From: Formicarius rufipectus
Taxonomy: Eukaryota > Chordata > Aves > Passeriformes > Formicariidae
DNA: 64,000 bases
Assembly (NCBI GenBank): GCA_013399695.1
Contig: VXAU01004734.1
Location: forward strand, 199,924-263,923
Direction: 5' to 3'
Shown here one piece after another: positions 50,601 to 62,600 of the stretch. The notes under the pieces were generated by a model that saw only the letters and a program-made list of their open reading frames with translations, was not told the origin of the DNA and did no database searches. A program made the translations under genes and the position numbers. The stretch's first letter is position 1. Every line of letters starts with the position of its first letter.

Positions 50601-53600
50601 CAACAGTCCATCTCTTTCTGCTTTCATTAATGCAACATGCTTTTCATGTGTACCCTCATTATCAAAAGGTCTGATTAACATCATATTCTCCTCTGCTTGC
50701 TCACTACATTTTTGCATCTGACTCTGAGGCATGAAATTCTGTAATAAAAAATCAGCTGTAGAACCTCCCTCTTCACTGTTCATGTCCTCACTGTTTCCTA
50801 TTTGTTCTTTGATGTCTTCCAATTCATGTGCTGTTGCTTCAGTTAGCTCTCTGTTCTCAGTTTCCATATTCTCAGAATTCTCCTCCAAACAATCTTTGTT
50901 AGTTTCCATGTTTGTAATTAAACTGGCAGCTTCAGCTTGCTTTATTTCAGCATCTCTCTCCTCCTTGCTTGCCATCTTTGGACTGGTATGAATGTTCTTT
51001 TCATTCCAACTCAGATTAAGTGAGATTTCTGCATCAAGACCATGCTCATGTGGTTTGCTCTGCCTGTTACACTCCTCATGGAGGCTGATTACATTGCAAC
51101 TTGGAGGTTGAACCTGGTCTTCTTCTACAACATCCTCTCCTGTAGAAGCACTGCAATCACCTTCTTCATCACTGGAACATGTGACTTCTCCAAACAACAT
51201 ATCCTTCAACAACAAAAAGAAGCAAAGTTAATAATCCAAACCCTGGTATGGAGTTTAAAGATCTCCTTCTCTAAACAAGTACACTGCTGGCCCTGATGCA
51301 GTGGTTTTGAGAGATTAAGGCTGATCAACAAAATAACAACCTTCTTCATCAATTGTTCTTCACAGCAAATGGAAAGTACCTCTGGAAAATATAAGAGACT
51401 TCTTTACCTACTTACTTGCCTTCTAAGATTACTGCAAAACTGCATTTGAGTACAATTTGACTTTCAAGCTCTGGATTTTTGCAATGAAAGCCACACTTAT
51501 ACTGAACAGGAGTTGGGACCGTAAGTCTGCACCACTGGCAAAAGAAATGATCACAGCAAGTTGAGACAGAAGTGCTTTGTTTTTTTGGTGTTTCGGTTGG
51601 GGGTAGTTCATTTTCTTCACAGTACTGATAATACAGACATGCTTTTGTTATTGCTGAGCCGTGCTTGCACAGCATCAAGGCCTTTCCTGCCTCTCACACT
51701 GCCACACTGGTGAGGGTGCTGGGGAAGCTGGGAGGAGACAGAGCTGAGACAGCTGACCCCACTGACCGAAGGGATATCCCATACTGCTATGGCATCATAC
51801 TAAGTTTATGAAGAGAGGGGAAGTAGCAAGTCTGGAGTGATGACACTTGTCTTCCCAAGTCACTGTTGTGCATAACGGAGCCCTGCTGTCCTGGGGATGG
51901 CTGAAGACCTGCCTGCCCATGGGAAATGGTGAATGAATTCCTTGTTTTGTTTTGCTTGAGTGCACAGCTTTTCATTTACCTATTAAAACCATCTTTATCT
52001 CAACCCACTCATTTTCTCACTTTTCCACTTCTCCCCAGGATCCCACTGGTGGGGAGGTCAGTGAGCAGCTGTGTGGTACTTAGTTGTTGTAGGGGGTTAA
52101 ATCATGACACATTATCTTTTGCTCCCTTCCACATGCATTATGCTAAAAAGTAAAAAAAAGTATCCATATGGATCTAAACACACAGAGACCCTTTCAGTGC
52201 ATAAGGAAAAAAAAAAAAAAAAAAAAAGCCCAGGACTATAAAATCAATAGTTCTACAGTAATTTTAAGACCAAGTTGGTGCCAAGTCAGAGGCATCCTGA
52301 AACTCACCTGTGTAGTTGGTGGTGAAAGCTGTACTGGAGAAAGCAGAGCAGGAAGAGGCCTGGCCCAATTCAATATATCCATCACATTTCCACCTGTGCC
52401 CTTTTGCTCCTGATCAGAGAGGTCTGAAGTGCTGTGTTCCCCACCTGCCTGTATTGTCACATCTACAGTTTTATCCTCACTGCTGTGCAGACATTCTTCA
52501 GTAGTCCTGTTCTCAACACAGTCATCTCCAAAAGGCTCGGTACTCGCTTGAAGTTGCATGGCTGCTATGGAATTTTGCTTTACTTCTTCACTTTCCACTG
52601 AACAACACCAAGGTAGTGTTTTGCCATCACACTTCCTGAACTTTGGGTGGATTTGTAAAGTGTCTAAGACAGAAAAATATTGTTAAGAGTATTTCCCTCT
52701 CTGATTTCTCTTTATAGACACAATATATAATAGTAATAAAAATGCATTACCATATTTTCAAGTGATGTTCCCACAGAAGATCTTAATGTCACTTTCAGAA
52801 ATAATTTCCTTACAGAGATGAGATTTTATTACTCACAAACAGGGTTTTTTTCCATGAAAATGCATATGTGTGTGCAAAGTTTCTCCCCAAACACTTTCTG
52901 ATTTGCATCATTAAGATTATTCTTCCCAGTTTTTCTTATCAAGGACCATTTTTGGTAGGACTGGAGATCTGGTCCATAAAGCTCAATGCCTTAGTTCAGG
53001 CTTTGCCCAATAACTCATGACACTCCCCACTCAGGCTATATTCTCAGCTCAAAGCAACCTACAGCTTTAAGCCAGCAGCTGTACTTGCAGGTCATTGTAT
53101 ATATAAACATCACCACAGTAAGGGACATGTTGGTTCCACTAAAGGAGTAAATTAGAAAACCTGATGAATATCCCTATTTCAAAGATCCATTTCAGTCATT
53201 TCATGCAGCAACTCCTTATTAAAATCTCTATTGCTGCCATGGACATCACAAGGATGGAGAAACCACTCAGCCTAAAGGGCCTTAGCAGCTCATATTCCCC
53301 AAAGACAAGTAAGTTCTGCTATCTTCTTTGCACCTTACACTTTTTAAGGTCATACATTGTTTAACAAAATTATTTACAAGCTACAGTCACATAGAGCTTC
53401 CAGGATGTTCTAAATTTTCTCATGAAAAACCTAGATTTCATTTATAATTTCAGTTCCACTAGATGATCCAAGGGAAAAGGAGACCCTTCACAAGCAGAAA
53501 CAAAGAAGGAAAATTCAGGAGGTGATTTTCTCAGATTTCTTTCATGGTGCTTTGTGCCAATCAATTCAAAGCTAAGAACTCTCCCCACACTGAAGTGGGC

Positions 53601-56600
53601 AGAAACACAGTTACATATTTTGCCCCAAGAAGAACTTCAGTTAGACAACTGAGAAGTTTACTTCTCACAATGGATTCCACTGGGAGACATCTGCAGCTGT
53701 ATTCATTGAGATCTACACTAGTAGCAAATTTTCAGAGGTAACAGGGTCGGAAGACAGAACAACAGTTCACTTTCAAACCTCCTAATACAGCTAGTACCTA
53801 TCCCAGACAGTATCTCTACACCTTGAGTTACAGCAAGATCAAAGTAGTAGATAAACTAAAAGAAAACTTAAAGAATAATACACACATTCTGGAGAGGCAA
53901 CTACAGAAATACTAATGCAGTTTTAAGGCACCTATTACCTTGGAAATAAAATGGTATCTGTCATGTAACGACAAAGTAGTTCAAGTTTGCTGTGAATGTG
54001 CATACGGATAATTCATATTACTGTTTATTATTATACTGAATATAACATTACAATGAAGAAAATGGAGATAACGTTTTTAACAAAACAAAATTTTACAACC
54101 CACTATGTTACCACATATTTGTTTCAACTAAAAAGAGCACCTGCATTATATACCACAGAGTTTATAATGATATTATAATTACACTAAACATGAGGTGAGT
54201 TTTGACTACTTAAAAACAGTCAAAACAGCTGACAGTAAAAGAATCTGATTTCTCAATTGCAACAACAGATTACAATAGCTTTTAATTAAAAGAGCATTCA
54301 AGCTTACTTGGCTGATCCAATTAACATTTGAATTCTTTTCAAATATTCTAATCACACATGTACTTGACTGGGCAGCCACAAAGGGAAGTATTTAAGTCTT
54401 TCAAAAAAGTGTTATGCAAACAGTACTCAACTTGAACCTACCTTCTGTAACAGTCAGTCTTCTTTTTTCAGACCATGCCTTATCCTGGATAGAAGCTGAA
54501 AAAAAGTAACAATATTTACTTTGGGGCAGAAAAATAGTCCTTCAAGAAAAGGTCCAGACTTTGCATGCCATCCTACCCAAGACAGAATGATTTTCCTCAT
54601 TCTCTCTTTTTCCTGTTGCACTGTCAATGCACATCCAGAGTTCTTCTAACAAGAGCTTCACTTTTCCTGTTAAAATAAATACAAATCTTTATTTATTTAA
54701 AATAAACTGAGAAAATTGAACTAAGAATTTATGGGGGTTTTTTTATTTTTAATCAGAACACAGATGTGCCTATAACGAAATACAAAATACCCACAACAAA
54801 AATGAAGACAAGGTACAAGTTTCAGAGAAAGAGAAATGCTAGATACCACTAAGGGAATGGATCCCACATCCACACAGGAGACTAAAGAATAAGTGCAGAA
54901 TGCTTCAGCTTTTCCTTTTTCTAGTAAGCACTGCAAATCTTGTAGCAGACTCCAGAGCAAAATGTAAAAGCAGATTTGAATGTAGTACTAGTGACATTGA
55001 ATAGTTTTCTGAAACTCAACTGACATAAATGGGGGAGGAAGTCTTCCAGGCACATTTATATCTCATTTATGCCCACTCAGTAATAACACATTTTAGTCTC
55101 ATAATGGAGTAATAGCACCATGTATCTCAAGTCATTATCAGGCCACTACATATCAGATAATTTGTAGCAAATATTTTAGATCATCGGGGAAAAAAATCAA
55201 TAGGATAAGGTACAGCTATAACTCCTGGATTTCCACTTGATTTACTGAGCCTCATACAGAAATTTTAGCAGATTATACTATTTTGTCCTTCATGATTTCA
55301 ATGAGCTTCAAAGAGATCATTTGTACTTTTATCAGTGTTTGCATTCTGTTTTATAATCGTACATCAACTGACTTCACATATGCCCTTGGCAGACAAGTGC
55401 TTTTTATGAAACAAACATTTTCCTTACTATAAAGCTGAAAATAGTCATCTATTATGACAGTCCTTCATCAGTGTAACACACTTATATCACCCACATCTGC
55501 TCTTACAGCAGTTCTGTCAGTGTCCAGAAGAGCTGCAATAAATTCATAATTACTAGTTCCATACAGAGAATGGTCCTGCAAAAAGTCTTACCTTTGTCTA
55601 TATCTGTTTTAAGATCTTCACTTGAACTCTGGGTCTCTGCATGCTTAACTATTAAAAAGAGGAGAGATGTGAAGGAAATGTTCAAATGGAACAATACAAC
55701 ACACAAATCTGGAGGCAATCAAAGGTAAACACTTACCTTTTCTGCACTTCTCTTTAATTACACCATCAAGTTTCCCCTGTTAAAATTAAAAGGTATTAAC
55801 TTTTTATGCCATACACAGTTTGTAGAGGGTCTACTCCTAATGAACATGAAATCTAAATCAAAGGTAATTCTTCAGCTGGAAAAATTTCTCTCTCTTAAGG
55901 TGAATTGTTATGTTTAGTTACTCAATATCCCAAACAAATATAATTTTACTGTTCTAGTATCTCTATTATTAGACTATAGCTTCCTTTCTTTCCCCCAGAA
56001 ACACTTAAATTCCACCTAAAGACAAGGAAAGCCTTACTTGTGCCTTCTTTAGCTCCTTTTCAAGCCTTTTCTTTTCAGTTTTCAGTTGTCTGAACTCCTG
56101 TGTATGCTTTGTTGCAGCCTCTTCAAGAAAAAAGAAGCAAAATTCAACTTAGAAGCTACACTATGATGACCACCCACTTAGTTGTGCCTGCCACCAACAT
56201 AGTGCCTGTTACTAACTTGCAAATCAAATTACCAGTAAAAAATAAACAGATAGCATGGACAAATCTACAGGATCACCATGTATTTAAATATGATTATAAA
56301 CATGACTAGAAGGATTCTGCCAGAATTATTAGAACACTGGAGGCCATGGCCTGTAAAAACAGGCTCATTGAACTACACTTAATTAGTCTGAGAGGAAAAG
56401 AGCACAAATCTTAGAAGGAATCCAAGAACAGCTTTCCTGTACAAGAAGGTGTAAAAAAGAGGGAACAAGTGTCCACTGCTCTGTGGTAGACATGGGGGGT
56501 AAACTGCAACATGAGAGATTCCCACTGGTTATAAGGAAAAACATGTCAGTCAGGCAGGGAATGGAGCTGCGTGGACAGGCTGGCCAGACTCCATATTTTG

Positions 56601-59600
56601 AGGTTTTCATGACCAGGAGCTCCCTTCCACCTTGATCTATGCCATGTGCCTAAGATACTCAGTAGAAAACATTTTGCAGGAGGGCTGATGTAATTCTACA
56701 TTGTACTTGTTCCTTGGGGCCTCAAAGTTAAAGTCACAATTACTTCTTTGGATAGAAAAGGAACCAAGAAACTGAAGTGGACAATAGTACAGTAACACAA
56801 TGTAGAAAGTTACCTTCAAGTTTCTTCACTTTTGTTTCCAGCTTCTTTCTCCTGTTGAAAAGAATACATTAATAGATGATTTATTTTAATAGAATTATGT
56901 TGCATGAAAAGCTGGGGGATGGGGGGGGAAATCAATCTAGCCATTTCAGAAAAAACACACTTCCTATACACAGGTTCTGTGAGACCAATGGGTTCCTGAA
57001 GTTGAAAAAAGTCAGTGGCATGTTGCTGATATTCTCACACAAACAGCTGTATCTTCATTTGCTTTTAAGAGGGTCAGTCCACTAATCCAGGTACATAAAT
57101 ATGCCTTTGGCTATATCTTGGAGTTAGACACACAATCCTAGAAAACGGACTTCTGTGGTTTTTATTTCTACTACATAATGCAGACAGGTTAGTTTTATTC
57201 CTTAAAAACAATTAAGCCTTGATTACAATGAATAGTATCTAAGCAATGAGATAATCAGGAATAGCCTTCAAGATCACTTACGCCCCACAGTTTTTTGTTT
57301 AGAATACCCAGGTGTTTACTAAACCCAAACCAAACAAAAATGGTACTTCCAGAATAATTCTGACTTCAGCATTTCAAAACCCACTTTATATGTAATGCAT
57401 ACACAGAACTGGAAAATAAAAAAGTAAATGTTTCTATTATTTCCTTCTGTTAAATCCCAATAGCCCAGAAATTATTTTCCAACTATTGTGATAAGTAGAG
57501 GATTCTGTCCTGACAAACATAAGCAACCAATACTTACTGATCACACTGATGAAGCAGAACAGAGTTCATCTATTCCCCATATTAAAATCTGTGTAATGGA
57601 TTGAGATTTACAGTCTCAGCATTTCTGGAAGTGCAGGCTTGAATTATCACTTCAGACACTAACTGGAATATATTTGAGAATCCACTCATAAATGGGATGA
57701 TTGACCACCTTTGGCACATTCAGCAATCAAAGCATTTACATTATAAAGTAACAGACTGATGACCTTGTGCCTTCTTAGCCTGAACAGGTTCATACTTACT
57801 TCCCTATATAATGGCTTTAGCAGTCAAGCCATAGGTGAGAATTTCAGAAAAAAACTCAACATATTTGCAGGAAAAAAAAGGGGGGGAGGGACTGTCCTTT
57901 AGAAAGTAGAACATAAACTTCTGTTTCTCTGCACATTATCTTCTAAATAATGCACAGAAGTACCACATCTACAGTGCATGGACATTAGAAGCAAGATCAG
58001 TTGACACTAGAAGACTAGAGATGCTGTTTGTCATTGTGGAGAGAAGATTCATGCAGTCTAAGCTCGATTACAGTTCAAGCTGACCAGTACTCTACAGGAT
58101 AACAAAAAAGGCTTTTCAAAATGTCTTAACACCAAATGGAAGATCAGAAGTAATACTGGTCCACTGCTTGATGAGGTCAGTCAAATCACAAATAGGGACA
58201 TAGACAAAGTAGAGATGTTTAGTTTCTTCTTCACCTCTGTCACCCATCATCTGTCACCAATAATGGGCCCTGGGGACCCCCAGAGACCTGTGCTGGAAGA
58301 CCATGACAGGTAGGATGATAAACTCCCAGACAACTCTGAACTTGTTCAAGACTTGCTGCTCCAGGTGGATGAACACAAGTCTATAGGGCCTGACAGGATT
58401 CATGCCAGAGTACTAAAAGAGCTGGACAATGTTAGCACAGGAGCTCTCTCTCCATTATTTTTCAATGGGCTTGAGTGACCAGAGGTCCCAATCAACTGGA
58501 AGCTGGCCACTTCCAGAGAAGAAAATTAAACTAACACTGCACTCAAAAGTGTTTGTTTCAAAATTCATGACTATTCTTCCATCAGCTCATTGTAGTAATA
58601 ACCCATAAGCATAAAAAATTTAGCAAATGGAAAGGATAACTAGGTAAAGTCTAAGATGAAGTTCTAGAAGAGGTAAGAGAGGGAAAGAAATGTTGTGAAA
58701 AAAAAGAAGCATCACTCACGCAGCATCACTGTTTACTATTTCTTCTTTAATTTTAACATATTCCAGTTGACTCTCACGATAAATCTTGAGAGAACTCTGT
58801 GAAGAAGGAAAGCACAATTAAAATATGTCCATACTGAGGAAAAAAAATATAAATATGGCAGACACTTTATCTATTGAAAAGAAAACAATGCATAGCCAAA
58901 AAAGTTTATTCAATAAGAAACAATCAAGTTGAAAAGTCAGGTTAACCTCCTTTTTTAAAGGCAAAAGCTATGCAAACAAATACATAAATCTCCATATGTG
59001 TATCTATCTTTTGAGTATGTGCCTCTAACACATTTGGATAAAAATTTGGATTTGAAGTCAAGAGCACAACTATTATACGCCATATGTATAATTCTTTCTG
59101 AAAAAGTGACACCAGGACATCAGCTGCTAACAGCTTCTAAGAGAAGAGGAGTTAAAACCAGTTCTAACATAGAAGACAGACTAGGTACAGAGACAGGACA
59201 AATATTAATATCTTGTCTCAGACTAATATGAAAAAGCTGTAAGAAAGAAGGTGGGGTATTTTTAGCAGAAATAATGTATAGGAAATACATATATTTAGGT
59301 GATTTGAACACTAAAAGCTATTCTCTTGTAGGCTAAATCTCAGCCAAGCAATGGGGGAGAAATTAGACTTCTACTCTAGAAATTAATAAGGTAAAAGCAT
59401 ATGTTCAAAACGGTAACAGAAGCATAACCTATTCTGCACAGACATTCTTCACACCTTTTCAGTAGCACAAGTTATATTCAGTAATCTGGTAAGATCAGAA
59501 CAGAAACCCAAAGGAATCTGAGGGTTTCTCCTTTCTTCCTAAGTGAGGAAATAAACCCCAAATAATCTGATTAAAAATCATAGGAACTGCAAGAGCCTAA

Positions 59601-62600
59601 ACTTTTTGCCTCTCTGAAACCTTCTGTCATTTAATTAACTTCACCTAAACCCAGGGCTGCCTGTCCCAGTGAGCTGGAAATAACAACTGGGTTCATTAAA
59701 GTCAGCTTAATTAAAATGAGCATTAAATATACACATTTTCTTCAATGGAAAAAGTGCAAGTCATTTAAACCTTACAAGCACACCTTTTTCTCTTCCAACT
59801 CTGCCTTCAAGGAACCCAACTCTTCCTGGCACTTTTCCAGAGGTAGAATTTTCTGTAACATCTGCTCCACTTGGCAGCGAAGAGCAGAGATCTCTCTGAA
59901 ACAGGATGTGCAATTAAAAAAGAAGTTGCCAAAACCACAGGTGCTTTCAAATGCAATATTTTGGTTCTTCAGTCAAGCATCTGAGTACTTTGCTTTTTTC
60001 CTATAGAAAAAATGCTGTGAAAGATACCCAAAAGCTTTTAGAAGTCTCAGTATTATCATTTTTCTATCCAACATCTTACACTGAAAGAAAATTACAGGAT
60101 CTGATTTAAAACCACAATGAGCCTGAAGCTACATGCAGGCAGGTGGCACGTGCCACACGGCTGTGCTGCCCACATTAAATGCTGGTATTATGTGTCTCTG
60201 CACACATAATGCTGTAAAATGAGAGTAGAGTCCAACTGTGGTATTCTTCAGCAGGCAGGATGAAATTATATGCTGCCTCTTCCTCTATAATTAGGTAGGG
60301 TAAGCAAGGGCCCACAGCCACAACTGTAAGCCAAATAGGCTTACATTTAACCACCACCAAAAGATGAGCTCTACATCTCCACTTGGTCACTTAAGACAGT
60401 CCTAGTTACAGGGGCTGGGACTAGTTTATCACTTTATGGGTATAACCAAAACTTGTATTCTACTCCCTCTATGTCATTTCTGACGGTCTGTTAATAATGG
60501 ATAATTTCCAGCAGCTGCCCAGTGCACACCTGACCCCTCAGACCACAAACTGGGTGTTAGAGAACTCCGGGAGACAGTGGAGTGTTTCTGTCTCACACCA
60601 CTGACTCAGCTGTGATAACTCCCCTCCAGGAAGACATTAGCACCTTCACACCCAGCCTGAGGGGTCATCTCTGCTAACAGGTCATTAAAGACTGGGAATA
60701 TAGGCAGCTGCAGCAACACAGACCATCAAAGATTCCAAAAATATCCCAAGACTTCCAGAGTTAAATCACCTACTGTGAAACTCCCCACCCTGGAGGAGGG
60801 TACTGGGCATTTCCACCTGAACCTGAGCATATATAATCTTTGGGTTTTGGGACTTCTGGTACCTCTTGTCAGATCCAGAGTAGGACAAGAATCATAACAG
60901 GACTGTGAACATCATCCTCACCATCAGGTTTCCTTTTCTTTTACTTTGCACTCAGGGGGACAATGTGGTGCTCAGCACAGGGTCTAAGAAACACCATTCC
61001 ATTTGTGTCCCGGGGTGCTGGGTTATACATCCATTTCTTGGGGGTTAAAGTCAGTTTTTCCTCTGTATCATCATATTTATGGTAATCTTTTTAGTAAACT
61101 GTAACTCTGACTGGTAATCTCTCTTGAGCTGGGCTCATTTCTCCTGCCAGCTTACCTTTAAACCAGCACTGACTCATGTGTAACACAGGTCCAGGAAAGA
61201 ATCCCACACAGGTAGTTGTGTTGTCCACAAAGGACAACAGATTTCTTCCCTTATCAAGGGTACTTTTGCTAACTCTGGCCCAGGAGCATAGGAAAAGGAC
61301 CATCCTAAAAGCTCAGCTGAGACCCAGGGCTGCTGCTGTTACAGCATCAGATTCCCAAAACTACCCACAAGACAGAGAACACAAAATCTTTATTAAAGAA
61401 CATATATCAAACTTACCGTTCAGCAAATTGAAGCTGTAATCTCTGGTTAAGGTAGAAATTATAAACAGTTTCTCAAATATTCTTAAATATATTTTGACCC
61501 AATTGCCACTTGCAAAGAAATATCCAATAAAGACTTCCTCACACACACACACACACACAAAATTTCTGTAAGACTTGCACAAGTGTTTGACACACACAGT
61601 TCAACACACTTAAAGTGAATAAGCAGAGTTTCTTCTGTTACATTAAAAAAGTAATTCTCAGCAACAGATTTCAAGTAGATCATCTTGAGCCATGTATTGG
61701 ACACAGACAGATGTTAAGTGGACAGTTTTAATTCCAAATGCCTATTTTCTTTACAAAACCTATTCAGTTTGCTCTTTAGTAGACATCATCTCTTAACTTA
61801 AATCTTAAAGTCTCAAGTTCTCTTATTAGAAAAGTTATACTAATTCTGTAAGAACATTAATAGACGAGTAAAGGATATCAGTGCATTTTTGTTGATATTC
61901 TGTCAGCAAACGACTGCAAATAAAGAAACAAAAGGCATTTTTTAAAAATGGATGGAAGAAAGGACAAGAAAGATAAATACCACGGTCATTACCCCAGGAC
62001 AGAGTAGACTGTATTACTTTCTCTTGCAACAGGTAAGAGCAATCAAGTAAGTCAAAAAAGAGAAAGGCAGAGATGCAAGTAGTTAAAGAGCCAATTCCCA
62101 CAAGAATTTTGTGCACTGGCAGAAGGAAGAGGCACACAAAGTTTGGAGGTCAGAAAAAGAATCACACAGAGCAAAGGAGCTTTGAAAAAAAGGGTCCCAG
62201 TTAAGGGACCCACTGTGTGCTCTCTTAAATATTCTTTGGAAACCAGAATGCAGGACTGGAATTTAGACTGAGATGTGTCTGGGGAAAGGCACATAAAAAA
62301 CCATTACAATTAGGAGACATAGCATGGATATTAGGCCACATTATTGAGGCATACACAGCATATGTTCATATTTTATTCCATACAATCATATGTTAATGGT
62401 TTTTGAGAAGAACTGGAAGCAATCACATAAGAGAAAGCGAACTACAAGAAGCATTTTAGAACCTTACTGTTCTGAAAAATGTTCAGCTTCACTTTTTATA
62501 TTCTGGTATTTAATCCCAACAACACTTCACACCTTAACGATCAGACTAAAGTCTGTTAAAAAGGTTCATATACATTCTGTACTGACTTTAGTTCTCATAC

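Noticed and set aside
47599..51296. Plus-strand frames of 60-116 codons opposite the giant ICE1 exon
   Set aside because: Antisense shadows of the real coding exon with serine-rich composition and no splice structure.
61417..61913. GT-AG splicing of the short ICE1 exons using AAT|GTTCTT and ...TTACAG
   Set aside because: It is in frame but uses a very poor donor and adds residues absent from the human protein, while the AT-AC sites match U12 consensus and homology.
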